Assembly (NCBI GenBank): GCA_003508835.1
Contig: PUFA01000167.1
Coordinates: 1,674,001-1,738,000, forward strand
DNA length: 64,000 nucleotides
Direction of reading: 5' to 3'
From: Eonycteris spelaea
Lineage: Eukaryota > Chordata > Mammalia > Chiroptera > Pteropodidae
Both the position numbers and the translations under genes were made by a program. Of the stretch, positions 33,931 to 47,180 are shown in pieces. Positions within the stretch are counted from its first letter, which is position 1, and every line of letters starts with the position of its first letter. The notes under the pieces are model-generated. The model did not search any database, had not been told where the DNA came from, and saw nothing but the letters and a program-made list of their open reading frames with translations.

Positions 33931-35689
33931 AACAGTAACCAATAGCCACCATCTTTTGAGGGGAACACGCCAGAATTTCCCTTTTCTGAATCTCCAGAGA
34001 TACTATTATAAGCACCGTTGTCAGAGGTGCCTTAGTATATTAACTAGTGCTTAACAGAAAAATATCTTAAAGTACATTTCATTGACTATCTTTTCTGAAC
34101 CACGATTCATCACTATGTGGTTTAACAATGAAAATATGCTATGGACCTGAATATATGAAAAGAGAATTACTCAAGGAAACCCATCCTCACGTTTAGTGTT
34201 GGACACAGGGTTAGCTTTCTGTATAATATTGAGTAAGTACACACTATATTTACTGATTATTTCCTACTTAAAAGTTTTAGAATGCTACTCAAACTGAATG
34301 AACTCTTTACTGGGAATTATGGACACTCTTGATTCATAAACATCTTTATCTCCCTAAATTCAAGTCCTTGTTTATATACTTATGTTAAATGGAAAATTAG
34401 AGAGACATCACTTAGTTTCTTTAAAAATAATAATTTTTCTGAAACTACAGAGAATGTTTCTTTTGTGAAAAAAAAGTATTTATGCTGTCTTATTTCCCCT
34501 AGGGCTATTAAACACTGTGTGGTAGTCCTTTATCAGCAGTGTTTATACTGCATGATTTTGTTTATTTAGAAGCTTGTAGAGTGTAAAATTATGGGTTTGG
34601 TGGTTTGTAGTCAGAATTTGCTTTCCCCATTTCTATCCTTGCTTTTACTTGAATTATAAAGTTTTTTTTTTGTATGTTTTTGTTTTCCTCTGTAAAACAG
34701 ATAAAGAGTATGTAAACTCCCCAAGGAGCTTTCCACAGTTGATAACTGGGGAGAATTCCTCTCTATTTTGGAGCTGCACACTTTTCAAGTCAAGTCATAT
34801 AAAAGGAGCATAGCTTGGGTCAGATTGGAGACTGACTCGTAACATTTGCAGCTTTTCCATAGCAGGGTTGTTCATCTGCTTTCCCTTCTCCCAGAAGAGA
34901 TCCTGTTCTCGTTTTAAGTTAGGAAGCAACTTAGGAATGCTGATTGCTTCTCTATGCTCTATGTAACCTATTTGTATGTACTTAATGATAATTAAGATCT
35001 TTATTGTATTATGAACTAAGTTATCCCGCAAAATTAAACTCTTTCCTTCATGTATTTGTTTATGATTGGTTGGTCCTGGATCCACAAAGAAGTTTGCAGT
35101 GATTTAAAGGAAACATATTCACGCTCCTTCCATTACGTGTGATGTGCCGAAGTTAAAACAAATCTTCCATATAGCCAGTGCTAAAAATAAACTATGATTT
35201 CAATTACAGAATTAAAGCACCATCCTGAAACCCACCCTGCAGAAATCTCATAAAACTGCCACTGAGTTACTTCTTATTTTTTCTGACTTTACTCTAAAGG
35301 TTATGTAAGCATTGCGCAGCCCATGGCTCATCCCAATATTCAATAAAGGAAAACTTCAAAAATCTCTCAGGAATTTCCTCTGGTTATAAATTAATAGAAA
35401 GGATGGAATTTGTGACAGTTGATGGATAATTTAACAAATGATTACTCATTAAAAACATAAAAAGAAACCAAAGACACCTGGCTTTGAGAATTGACCTCAC
35501 TAGTACGATTATTTTTTTCCTTTGTCTCCTCTTTCACCCTTTTTTAGATGACTTTAAAGCAAAATGCACTATTGAAAACTGAACAAACCAGTTATCTCTG
35601 CACACTCTTCTTGCTTCGCTCTCCTCTGAATTCATCTTTTAATGTATACTTGCAGAGAGAATCTGTCTTGATAGGCAAAGGAACACTGC
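33931..35689. other. Unassigned sequence
   Basis: No gene. The 96-codon minus frame at 34795-35085 shows no domain. The part from 34800 to 35400 is complex and repeat-free. Confidence 0.35.
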
Positions 35690-35830
35690 CCACCAGAGGG
35701 CAACTTGGCAATACTTCATCTGTGTAGTCTACATGCACTATTGAAAGTCTACTAGATGCCAGCTTCAGTACTAGGTGCTGGGTTGTAGCATAAAGCAATC
35801 AGAGCAAAGACCAATTCTTATAAAGTTCAT
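35690..35830 (-). mobile_element. L2 3' end fragment
   Basis: Reverse L2 tail words: 'ctactagatgccagcttcag', 'tactaggtgctgggttgtag', 'gcaatcagagcaaagacc'. Confidence 0.5.
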
Positions 35831-37206
35831 CATATTCTCTAGCTTCTCTTCTTTCTCCTGTTTTCTCTCTCTGACTGAGACTAAATATTGGTGCCATAAG
35901 AAAATTCATAAAGAAAAATTAATAGTTAAATAAGATTATGTATAGGAAAGAACTTTGGAAACTATATGAGTGCTCCATGTTGATTCTTTCCATGTTAGGT
36001 ATTATATCACCACCCAGCTGAGTTTTAATGACTACTTACACTTCTCATATAAATCCAAACTGTTGGACTAGAAATTTTGTGGCCCTATAAGATTTGCTCC
36101 TTGTCTATTTTTACATTTATTTACCTTCAAATTTTGATGCATTGGGCAGCTGGAATCATTCACTCTTTTCTTCACAGCCACATCACAAACCTCTTCACTT
36201 AGGTTATGATTTTCCTTTGCCCTGGAATGTGCATCTCCCAATCTGTTCCTTCCTGTCTCTCCACTTGCCACCAACAGTTGAACTCTGCAAGGAGGACCAA
36301 GAGAGGCCCTAGCACAGGGGTAACGGAATTCTACAAGGCACAGGATAACTGTGGCTTCATGGCCAGTTAGCATAAACCTTCATATGAAAATGCTAGGCAT
36401 GAAAAGGCTACAAATGAGTGTCCTCATTTGGGAAGGGAGACCAGAAGGTTTTATGAGACTTCAGCAGTAGGAGGCAGCCTGGTATATGCTAATTTCAGAA
36501 ATGGGAATAGAAGAACTGTTCTTGCAGTCTGGGTATTTGGACAATCTGGAGTTCATCAAGAGTGGAGGGGAGGGTGAGTTAGGAGATAAAGTCATTTGCA
36601 AAAGGGTATGGGGACAAACAGCTGTAGGGGCCAAGGACATGTGAGGGCTACAAAAGAAAATTCTCGAGCCTCTAGTCCTTCAGGGTCTCTCGCAGTAGAC
36701 TCATGTCTCCACTGTGGATTTGCCCTAGATCAGAGAGCTAATAAGTGCTCTTCCGAATCATAGATACCGGCTAGAAAATTTTCAGTAAAAAGAAAAATGA
36801 GTAAGTTAAATTCTGCCTTTTTGTTGTTATTCATTCCACTTGCACAAAGGACAACTGAAATCTCAAAATTTCCCAAGGATTTATTATTTGTGCTTGTCAG
36901 CACACCTGAATAAAAAATCAAACCTTTATGAATTATCTAATCTAACTTTACAGGTTGCTTCAGGGAAAAAATATCTAAATGCTTAGGGGCAAGTCAAGTA
37001 TAAAATATGCTTTGTGAAAATGCCTGCTGAATTTTGACATGACATGCTTTATTATAACAGATGATCAGAGAGGGCCCTAAGGCTTTGGAGGCTTTTGGTG
37101 TCAATTTTGAGAAAAAGGGCAAAAGATTTTGTCCTTAAGCTTCACTGTTATGCTTTATTTTGGGGATCTTTTTAGAAATGTTCATATTGTCATTCAACAA
37201 AACTAC
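35831..37206. other. Unassigned sequence
   Basis: No gene. Short frames at 36068-36373 are domainless. No repeat confidently recognised. Confidence 0.35.
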
Positions 37207-37218
37207 AAAAAAAAAAAA

Positions 37219-37258
<40 letters not shown>

Positions 37259-37259
37259 A

Positions 37260-37291
<32 letters not shown>

Positions 37292-37293
37292 AA
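37207..37293 (+). repeat. (A)n(GAAA)n microsatellite
   Basis: A run of 14 A (37207-37220) is followed by about 18 GAAA units with one phase slip at 37257-37262. The low-complexity open frames on both strands here (Lys/Glu and Phe/Leu/Ser repeats) are products of the repeat. Confidence 0.97.
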
Positions 37294-37569
37294 CAGAGGA
37301 CTTGCCATAGCATTAAGTAGCATTTTTATGTGAAAGATCCTAGTTTATCATCAGGCCATAAATTGATCTTGTGATATTTAGTCTACGTGAATTCAATTTT
37401 TGTAATAAATATTTAAAAAGTTAAACATTTATTTTTTGGTTATGCATAACAACTTTCTATTAGTATTTGTAACAGATTTCTCAAATTTGGCATTTCTTAC
37501 ACTGAACTCCTCATTTTCCTAAACCAACTTGCTCTACCCAAAGACATACAATATTAGCAAATGACAATT
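37294..37569. other. Unassigned spacer
   Basis: No repeat recognised. Confidence 0.4.
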
Positions 37570-38130
37570 CCATCCCTCCAGGTGCTCGGGCCATCATCTT
37601 AGAGTCACCCTTGCCTCCTCTTTCTCTTATATCCCACCATTTAAATGATAAGGATATTTTATTATTTTATCTTCAAAATATATCCAGAATCCAATCCCTC
37701 TTCATTTCTTTCAACACCACCTTCCTGGTCCAAGCAGCCATCATCTATGGCCTGGTTTATTGAAGGAGCTTTATTTCTTTGGCCTTCCTATTTCACTTTT
37801 ACTCCATATAGTCTACCCTCAAAAGAGCAGACAGAGTAATCTTTTAAAAACCTAATATCGTTCTGCTTAAAACTTTCAATATCCTCTGATTTCTCCCAAA
37901 CTAAAGGTCCTTCAAAGTCTCTAGGCCCTAAGAAATCTACCCCCTTTCCTCCCCATACGCTGTACCTCTCTGACCTCTCCTCTGGGGACTCCCTCACCTG
38001 CTGAGCTTCAGTCACCACTGCCTTCCTTGTTGTTCCTCTCTTCTGAAAATGCCTGTGGTAGCCTCTTGGGCTCTTTCCTCCAACCTAAGTTTTCTTCTCC
38101 TGACCCCATAAGAGATGCACCCCCAGCATA
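37570..38130 (+). mobile_element. L2 ORF2/3' region
   Basis: Consecutive L2 words: 'tcatcttagagtcacccttg', 'ttcaaaatatatccagaatc', 'ctggtccaagcagccatcat', 'agcagacagagtaatctttt', 'tgtacctctctgacctctcc'. The original frame is broken. Confidence 0.85.
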
Positions 38131-39354
38131 GAAACTACCAACCTTGAAGCTGGCAAGAGACAATGATCAGGAAAAAAACAAAACAAAACAAAACAGTACC
38201 TTCTATCATACTCCTTTAAGGCTTCTATTGAAGTCACATGTGTCCCCTAAGCACAAAGATCAGTTAAATCATATGTGATAGAAAGAAAAGAAAGGGACTA
38301 TAAGGTGACCTAACGCAGCTGTAAAGTGATGAGAATGGAGCCATGAGCCACTGATGAGATTACTTACAAAAGTACCTCACATTATTTTATACTCTTAACT
38401 TTCATTAAAGTTAGAAATTTCATATGAACCTTCCTGTACCATTTAGAAGAAAAGCAGGAATATGGGATTTATATATGTGTAAATGAATATGGTTCCTAGG
38501 AATCCAACAAAAGTTGCCAGGGTGGGGTTTCCTTCTAGTTTCTGAGAAACTCTGGTCAGCTTTGGCAGATGAAGTATTTCATCATTGATACTACCAGCCA
38601 ATGCAAACAACTTAATGAGATTATGAATTTTAAGGACTTAGATGATGACCAAAGAATACAGAAATCAGCCCAAAAATGCATGTTCTGTGAGGTCCAGATT
38701 AAGAAGCATTGATAAAATTCACCAAAGTGAGCATTGCTATTTTAAGTATGTATTACATATTTTCTTAATAAAAGAAGAGTGTCTGCATAATTCATCTCCA
38801 GTGGCTTTTGAGCAGAGATTCAGGATAAAGATCAAGTTTCCAGGACTGACTGCAAATGTGCTCATCCTTTGGGAACACAAGAAAGGAAATCTAATGAAGC
38901 AGAAACCTTAGAGCAGCCAGGAAAGAAAGAGACCAGGAGAAGAGCTGCCTGGACAACAAAAGCTATCCCCAAAGAGCTTGAAGTCAGTAGTTCAGCACCT
39001 CCCCACACCATGCGTGTTGACTTCCAGGGGTGGAGGATGAAAAAGAGTGATTGACAGTAAGCCTCACTTGTCTTTCAGACATACTGTGATTTTTGCTCTA
39101 TGTTATCAAGAAAATAAAACATTATCTTTGTCTCTTATGGTCAACTACTAGATTTTTTTAAATGACCCAATTTTGTCCAGAAATTGGCATTCTTTCTTTA
39201 TGATTTTGATATTCCCCAAACTCCTGGAGTCCCCTGAAATTCTTAGCAAAAATTTTAGATATCAGCATTAATTTTATTTCTTTACTTCTTTATTATAACC
39301 GTATGGTCCCACCATCCACCCTAAATCCTCTTTTACCTTCCTTTTTTCCCTAGC
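38131..39354. other. Unassigned; (AAAAC)n at 38174-38195
   Basis: A short 'aaaacaaaacaaaacaaaac' run sits at 38174-38195. The rest has no recognised repeat or gene. Confidence 0.4.
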
Positions 39355-39460
39355 TTTACTGAAATATCATTGACAAATCAGTTTGTAAGCTATTTAAGGG
39401 TACAAATGTTTACCTTCCTTGATCCTTAAAGAGAACCACTTTTTTCTTTTTGGTTCTGTT
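39355..39460. mobile_element. LINE-1 3'UTR-like fragment
   Basis: 'agctttactgaaatatcatt' then 'gacaaatcag' and 'tatttaagggtacaaatg' match the 'tttattgagatataattgac' unit of old L1 3'UTRs. Confidence 0.45.
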
Positions 39461-39779
39461 ATTTCCTATCTCTATGTTATAAGCTTACATGTTAGCTTTT
39501 GATTTATTAATTATAGTCACAATCTATTATTAGCTTTCTGTTGTGATGAATTATGATTTAATCATTCACATAACTATGCTAAATTTTGTTTTTCTCTTAG
39601 TCGCCTTTGTTTTTATTTTTGTTTATATCAATTATAAACAGCAACTCTTTACTCCACTTTTGTCCCCACTTTTAACCATCTGGACTTATACATTAATATT
39701 GTTAAATTTAATAACATTTCATTTTGTTCTATGTCAATAAATTCTTCTATTTTTATATGTAATTTTTTGTTGTTTTAGC
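39461..39779. other. Unassigned AT-rich sequence
   Basis: No repeat recognised. The 65-codon frame is AT-driven. Confidence 0.4.
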
Positions 39780-39995
39780 TAACATCTGTGTATAGCACTT
39801 ACTGTGTATAGCACTGTTACAAGCACTTTTTATAAAGTGACTCATTTAAAACTCACAACAAGACTATAAAATAGATAGCTATTATTATTACCTTACAGAA
39901 AGGAAATTGAGTAACATAGAAATTAAATAAATTTATGGATTCATAAAGCCGGTAAGAATTTTAGGTGGTAATCTGCATCACTGCCTTGTCCGGCA
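39780..39995 (-). repeat. MIR SINE with internal 17-bp duplication
   Basis: Reverse MIR: 'gtgactcatttaaaactcac', 'aacaagactataaaatagat', 'ttacagaaaggaaattgag'. The 5' part contains a doubled 'tgtgtatagcact' at 39789-39815. Confidence 0.7.
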
Positions 39996-42260
39996 TAATA
40001 GGCTCCTGTCCTCTGTAGCCATAAGGAATATGGCAAGGCCTCCTGGTCCATCCTTCCAGTGTCTGGTCTACACCCAAAGATGATTAAAAGCATTGCTCAA
40101 CAATAAAAAAGTGCTCAAAAAAAAAAATTAAATTTTTAAAAAAAGAATTTCAGGACCCGTGTTCCTAACAATTGTATAATACTCTCTCTTTTTGAAAATC
40201 ATTAACGACTGTTTACCTTCCACTGACAATATAAATAGTTTCCATTGCAATGCCAAGCAGTGTCCTATGATTACATTTAGTTTCTTATTTGGTTTATATG
40301 TTTCTTAGAGTCCCTAATTGCTTCCTTCCCACCCCCTTACATTGCCTGCCTTTTCTGTCTCCTAAATTCTTTTATTAAATCTCTTTTTTATTAAATCTCT
40401 TTTTTTCCCTCTGAACCTTTTCCCAAGCCTTCCATTATCCTGCTCCAAGTATGAATCGCTGCACAATCCTCTCTGGAACTGGATCATCTCATTGCTAGAT
40501 CTCTCATTTTCCTCCTTGGTTTTCTTTCTCATTGTGCTATAATGGATCTTCAATTAACCCAGGAATCTGCACTGTAATAAATTCTGCATTTTACTCAAAT
40601 GCAGATGGTACTTGGACCTTCCTTTGAGAATCTAACTGTAGGGCATAGAAGAGAAAGAGGCAGATTAATTAATAAGCCAGCGTCTTCTGATAAATACTTT
40701 AAGAGGAAGCAGAGCAGACAAAATCAGTATGTAAAGGTCTCTAAAGTACCTGAGTCCTACTAGAGTTAAACAGGTGGTAATTCTTCACATACATGTAAAT
40801 GAACTGAAAGGATATGGATGTCATTTTCAGATTCTTTTTTTATTTAAGAAAAGCTCATTTACTTAAATAAAGAATCTTTAATTGTCAAAATTCCAAACTT
40901 TGAAATGATAATATTTTCATTTGCTTTGCAAAGTACCAATTATACAGAATAATGTTTCTTCTGCATACATGATTGATGTATCTCTCCCAAACACAGATCC
41001 ATAACCTCAACTTGCCCTTTTAAAATAAATAGCAATTTTCAGACTTGTCTTTTCCCAAGCAATTCTCTTGTTCTCTGAACCCCTAGGTGTTCGTTTCGTT
41101 GTGTCAGGGCAAACCTCAGGCTCAAAGACAAAACTTAACAGGTAAACGTGTTGAAACTGGAAACTGTCTTTGCTGTCAGCTATGTCAGTTTGCGAAAAGA
41201 TCACCAAAGAAACTATTCGGTTGAAAATAAATATTCAAATAAAGTCAATATTTTATCAGCCTATTTTATTCATTTATTAAGAACTTAAGCTATTTTTTCA
41301 CTGTGTTATTATAAATGCAGATAGGTAGAAACATGTGGACTCAAACTGTGAGGGAAGTAAAAGTGACAGAGTCTTTGTTAGATATTTGAAGTAGATTGTC
41401 TAGTCTTCCTCTAGTGTATATCCACTAGACAAGTAGTTATGATTGCACTACAGATTTTAAATTCTACAGGGACGTTACACACTCTGATTGAAGTTTAACA
41501 TAATGGGGCCCAAAATAAGCATGGCCAGATGCCAAGTGAAATTTTCCCTAAACATGAATGTCTTGCCCATTTTCCTAATCCCAGATTAGGGTTGCTTCGA
41601 CTCTCTTCACCACCTCTATTAGTTAGAACAAAAGCCCTTGACTTACTTTTTCTTAAATTGTCCCTTCTAGCCCGTACTTTTTACCTGGTGAAAATAAGTT
41701 TGTGGCCAATATTTGATGGCTGGCATATGAATTGATTTAGCAAAATTAGGTCTGTTCGGCTTGCAGTTTTAAAGATATTTTTATCCAAAAATGATTCATG
41801 TATTTTTATACATAGAAATTTCCCGATTTTTTAGGCTAGTCACACAGGTAAAAGGAAGCAAGAGGGGAGGTAAAGGGAAAGAGAAGGGGTACCTGGAAGG
41901 TATCTGCTATGAGCCAGCACTGGTTTTGCCTTTGAACCTTTCACTATTCACTAATCTAAAAGCTCCTTCATTCACAATTTGGAAAAGGGCTCACGTTTTT
42001 TCTTTCCATTAGTCGGCTTGTGATTCAGGTTTTTTGTTTTGTTTTGTTTTTTAAAGAGTCAGTTTACCTATAACATATTGTGACTAAAAATAAACTAAAA
42101 TCAAAAGAAGAAAAGTTTACTAATTCACTTATATACTATAGGGTAATGAGAAAATACTAAGCCTTAAGTCAAGGGGGTATCAGTATATGAATCACTTTTA
42201 TCCACTGAAAATGCACTTACCGATGGCCTATTCTACACAGGTACGGAGTGAAATTAAAGA
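39996..42260. other. Unassigned sequence
   Basis: No gene. An 18-bp unit ('tttattaaatctctttt') is doubled at about 40371-40406, and an A-rich run lies at 40120-40145. No larger repeat recognised. Confidence 0.35.
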
Positions 42261-42267
42261 TCCCACT

Positions 42268-42396
42268 CTTCACTTCACTTCAGCAGTGCATATACTAAAA
42301 TTGGAACTATATGAGGAAGATTAGCATGGCCCCTGTGCAAGGAAGACATAAAAATTCATGAAGCGTTCTGTACCTAAAAAGAGAAAGAAATAAATG
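42268..42396 (+). pseudogene. U6 snRNA retropseudogene
   Basis: 42271 to about 42374 aligns end to end with U6 spliceosomal RNA: 'cagcagtgcatatactaaaa', 'ttggaactatatgagg', 'agattagcatggcccctg', 'gcaaggaagacataaaaatt', 'gaagcgttctgtacc'. It has about 15 changes. A short A-rich tail follows, and the 7-bp target duplication TCCCACT flanks it (42261-42267 and 42397-42403), showing L1-type retroposition. The degraded start and the lack of a U-run or an upstream PSE/TATA make it non-functional. Confidence 0.9.
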
Positions 42397-42403
42397 TCCC
42401 ACT

Positions 42404-43519
42404 GATACTTATATCCATATCACTCAAACTTAGAAAAAAAAGGTAATCTTAATTTCTCCCTGTTACTTATGTTTATTTATTTATTTTTTGTGTGTGTGAC
42501 AGAAAAAGTATTCTCGCCCTTTACTATTGCAAAGGAATATTCCCTATGTTTTTTAAGTCTTCTGTGATGGCTCATTATGTCATCTGTGGTTGGTGCATGC
42601 TGGAATAGGACACCTTTCCAAGAGTTGAGACTCTAGTCTGGGACATAGATTAATCGGAATATGATGATTTAATGTTGTTATCATGTTTGTGGTCTCAAGT
42701 TGAGTTTTTTTTTTATATAATAAGTAACAACAATGACTATTATCTCTATTTTGGCAGGGGAGGGGTACCAATGGCCAACATTAGAGAGATATAATATTAG
42801 AACGGTAACACAAAATACTAATAAAATATTGCCATTTGGGTTTAATTATTTTCTGTTAATTACAATAGAATATGAGTTTAACTTTCACCATTTACCAATT
42901 GTTTAAATTCTTTAAATTATAATATAATAAAGTGAATGAAAACAGGTGGTTCTCCCGGGCCCTGTGGTTGAGTTCTCTGGTCCCAGGATTAGAAATGAGT
43001 TGCCCCGTCACAGACAGACAAAAGCACCACAGCAAGCAAAACCGAGGAGGAGAGGAACTGAGGAAGTAATTAGGCCTATGAGAGTGGACCAGTTGTGTCA
43101 AAAAATTATTTAATTCTAGCTTCTTTCATTAATAATTTAAAGAACCTGAAGAATGGGGATGTTTTGGCTGTCTCCTTCTAGTACCCACCCATAAGTTACA
43201 TGCATAGAGCGCTCAAAACTTCCGTTGCCAGTTTAGGCTTAAAAAGCGGTTCAGGGATTATAATGTCTTTCTCTTCTCCCCTGTCCTGCCTGTGGCCAAA
43301 ATAGACCCACAACTCTCTCACTACAGAATCAGTTTTGAAGGCAGAGGCAGCACTTGCAGAGTACCTGGATATTCACGAAAGCTCTGCTCTTCTTTTTAGC
43401 ATCCACCCAATCTAAATCCAGAGTGGTTGGAATTCTTGATTTCTGTTTTTGATACATATTGTTCTTGCTCATTCATTTTTAATTGTATGAACATACCAGT
43501 AATCCTTCAGATCTTACTT
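42404..43519. other. Unassigned sequence
   Basis: Short TTTA and TG runs at 42470-42500. No gene or clear repeat. Confidence 0.4.
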
Positions 43520-43670
43520 AGTTAATTTCTCTCTTCACCAGATTATAAGCCCTTTGGAAAAAGTGACTTTCTTTTTTTTTTTTTTTTCTTTTTTTTCTTT
43601 TTTTGCTCATTATCGTGTCCTCAATGTCTAGCGCAAAGGGAACTTCAACATGTTTGTTGGATGAAGAATG
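43520..43670 (+). mobile_element. L2 3' end with expanded poly-T
   Basis: L2 tail order: 'ccagattataagccctttgg', a T-rich expansion (43571-43604), 'cattatcgtgtcctcaatgt', 'ctagcgcaaagggaac' and 'acatgtttgttggatgaa'. Confidence 0.7.
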
Positions 43671-44100
43671 TTCCTGTGCAAACATTTCTAACAACATAGT
43701 TTTAATAGAATGGTATGGTTATGTCCATTGGCGAAATGTGGAAGGCAGAATTTCAAAGTCAAAACCCTTGTCAATAAAAGTAGAAGCCTAGAGGTGGGCA
43801 CACACAGGGCATCTGACTCTGGAGCTGCAATAATGCTGGAGTCGAGGGGCAACTACTGCTTTTTTTCTGTCAATTGAGAATTAAGTGTAAGTGTTTATGG
43901 AGTTCCATGTTATTTTGCTTTAAAGAGTTAATTAATGAAAGGTTAAATACAGCCACGATTTTTACTTAAAGGAAACAGAGAAGATGAGGAATTACTTTAG
44001 TTGTGAGCAATGTTTTAAGATTGTTTTCCAAATAATCTTCCTGTAATTTATTTTAACTTCTCTTAAAAAAAAAAAAAAAAGAGGTACATTCTACTCAATC

Positions 44101-44104
<4 letters not shown>
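43671..44104. other. Unassigned; A16 run at 44066-44081
   Basis: No gene or repeat other than the A run. Confidence 0.4.

Positions 44105-44132
<28 letters not shown>
44105..44132 (+). repeat. (CA)n microsatellite
   Basis: Fourteen uninterrupted CA units. Confidence 0.97.
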
Positions 44133-44134
<2 letters not shown>

Positions 44135-46829
44135 GTTTCATCAGGTCCTGCTTAGGTTACAATAAACAACATGAATTAATTACAGGCATTAGAGCTTTGC
44201 TTCCTAAGGTGTTTGCTTTCCAAATATTAGTTTTCCCTGTTTGCTGTTGGAAGCACCCCTTTCTGGTTAAAGAAGAGGCTTATTCTGAAAAATGACTCAA
44301 AAAAGACCCCAATTTCCAGAGGTCAGAAGTGTTACACATTTAATGTGTCTTTTAAAGGCAATTCAACTGAAAAATTCCTAGAGAAAGAAAGCAGAACATT
44401 TTTGGAACGGCTTGACTGTTAACATTTGTTCTTAATCTATCAAAATTCTCCTACTCATGTTCACAGAGTTTCTGAATATTCTCTGAAGGCTTTTCAGAGT
44501 TGGAAATCAGTCCAATCCCAGTAGTAGGGTAGGATTTAAAAGGATGGAGGAGGTGTCCTATTGATTTTTTTTTTCCTTGAATGTCAACGAGTCAGAAAAC
44601 TCTAAGACCTTTTTAGAGGTCAGCATTTGTTTCCTTTTGTTTTATTCCCTCTTGATCTCTTTAAGAGGAATGTGTTGGGGGTAACATAGAAAAATAGGAA
44701 AAAGAGAAAGTGTGGGAAGAGGAGAGAGAGAGATCTAAGATTGAGGATGGTAAAGGTGGGATGAAATTGTCAGGATTTAAGCAGCTTCCAACTAACTTAC
44801 CATGAGCTCTGTGTACTGACATTATAATAGTCTGCAATATGAAACCCCAGGAAAGGCAAGGAAAAAACTGGGGGTGGGGAAATTCAAGGTTTCCCATACA
44901 ATAAATTCTGGCCAAGAGCCAGAATCTTTCAGGGTTTTGCAGTCATTTCCAGACTGGCCATGTTTCTTATTTGTTGTTATGTTTTAACTTTACATATTCA
45001 CACAGATTTTCTGGAAGTCGAAGAGGAGAGTTTACAATATGTTGGCCTTGCCTGCTATGATTTATGATAAACAGTAACCCTCTGCAGTGTTAATGACAAC
45101 TGGACAAAACACACTCATAAAAATACAGGATAACATTATATAGGACTAAAGAATCACCAATGTTAAAATTCAAGAAATGTTAGGTCTATGAAGAATGACA
45201 AAATAGAGTTGCAGAAAAACAGAGTTCCTGGAGATAAGTGGCTAAACCCAAAGCCAGGTATAAGGAAGGCAGCAAGGGATAAAACGTCAAAAGAAAGTCA
45301 TATATCTCTATCTCTGTCTCAGCTGAGAGAGTCAACAAGATTACAGGTCCTTTCTTCCTCCCAAAATGCAAGGGAAATGAACACAGTCTTAGAAATAAGT
45401 GAGGAATAGATATACCAGCTCACCATGTACCACCCATAGTACCGACACTGACGATTTGTTCAGGGTCAGATTAATAGCTTTAGGGGCTCTTAGCTTGGAG
45501 CTTGGCTTTATTGGCTTGGGTTGATGCTCAGCTTTTCTGGTGTCTTGTCCCCGGACTGAGTCTGCCTGTTGGCTTACCCACCATTACTGAACTCCTTCCA
45601 GATCTGACCAGGAGCTGGGGAAGGCAGAGGGAGAGAGATGGGGCACAGGTACAGAGCTTACACTGGGTTACTGTGAAAAGCCTTTCAGAATCGTCTTTCC
45701 TCGAAGTGACCACCTGTCACAGACCTCAGCACTCCTGTGCAGTGAAGAGGGTACAGAGCAGTTCTCGTCCTTATCGTGAGCTGCTGCATCTGAGGGAGGT
45801 TGCTGAAGATGAAATCCGGACAGTGCCACGGTGGTCACTTTGCAGTTCATTTTTAGTAATGCCACTGAAGAGAAAATGTCTGTACTTAAAGTAATCATAG
45901 GCTTTCTCCTCTAATACCATCCTTCCCTGCCAAGGTGTCAGCAGCACAAAGAGCCGCAGTATTCCTCCATCACAGAGCAAGCAGCACATCCTGCCACTAG
46001 CTCCCCGCTCCCTGGCTGGACAGGAGCACAGCTGGGCTTTCATTTAATGAGTGGTGGATTCAAGCTGATGACTTTTGTTTGGCCTTCACTGAAGACAACC
46101 GAGCAGGAGGTGTTTTACATTTGTTTTGTGTTCAAAGCCCAATACGGGATGACTCAAGAACATTTTCTCTCAGAGCAAAGGTCGTTAATGAAAAATCACA
46201 TAAAATTCTTTTTAAAGGAACATTAAGAAAATGTTCAGAATTTTATGTAGAATGTACCTATTACTTGCATTATTAGAAAAATAAAATAAGATTAATTTAA
46301 AAGAGAAAATTATCTGAATATTTTAAGTAATTGTCTTAAGGATAAATTGTTTTGTTTTCCTTATTTTTTTTTCTACAATCTCCTCTACCCCCAGGGCCTT
46401 CTCTTTCACCTATAGGCTAATGGTACCCAGTCTTTCAGCTCAGGCTTTCATATGAGCACCAAACTCACGTGTGCCCAACTGGCTACTTGTCATCTCAAAT
46501 ATGTATATACATATCCCACACTAGATGATGAATTTATTAAAAGTAAGGTCCCTGCTCTTGTCACCTTTATATACCACTTTTTTAAAAATACCAAATAATA
46601 CATTGTAGGTGCCCTAGAAATATGGGAATGAAGAAAAAAACACTGTCTCTAAACTATTCAGCTGATCAGGTCACAAATGGTGGTGCTTTGGCTGGATGAA
46701 ATAATACATTCTCTTTTCTATTATCATTTTTATGTTACAAGGGAAAAGACCACAAGAAAGCTTTGTTTCAGCTAGTTTTCCCTTTTCCTCAAATAATATG
46801 AAAATGCCTATTATAAAAACTGCCAATAA
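44133..46829. other. Unassigned sequence, includes a 130-codon ORF
   Basis: No recognisable repeat. The plus open frame at 45502-45894 (130 codons) has no known domain. The region 45500-46040 is somewhat GC-richer. Complex sequence at 46030-46280 has no repeat signature. Confidence 0.35.
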
Positions 46830-47180
46830 AGAGTCAGAGATGCTTTAATGGAATCTCAGGGTGAAGGGAAAAAATTCTGTGTGCCAGCAGCCTAATATTT
46901 TCCTGTTTCATCTGTCCTGCTGGGGATTATAATTCAGAAACAGATCTCCAGCTGAGCAGAGGAAAAAATTAGATGCTTAATGAAAATGGTCAAATGTCAT
47001 CACCAGCTGTTTTGTGAGAGGAGCTGTGTCATGAGCCGTCCACATGTAAAATGGACTTTTGCCGAATTTCAGCCATCTGCAGGGTCAAGAGAATCTCAAC
47101 ACTTATGTCTCCTGAAGGAACCATTTCAGTTTTGTGCTTTTTCTGATGCTAAGAAATACAAACACTTGTAATTTACTACT
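46830..47180. other. Repeat-free complex block (candidate conserved element)
   Basis: Non-repetitive, with E-box CAGCTG near 47005 and TAAT-type cores. No coding signature. Regulatory role is conjecture. Confidence 0.2.

Noticed and set aside
37129..37323. Lys/Glu-repeat and Phe/Leu/Ser-repeat open frames
   Set aside because: Products of the GAAA microsatellite.
42271..42374. Functional U6 gene
   Set aside because: About 15 substitutions, altered 5' end, no terminal T-run, A-rich tail and target duplication. No TATA/PSE arrangement was seen upstream.
45502..45894. 130-codon plus-strand open frame
   Set aside because: No recognisable domain, no splice or promoter context seen, and overlapping frames of similar length on the other strand. 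This is consistent with chance in a GC-richer patch.
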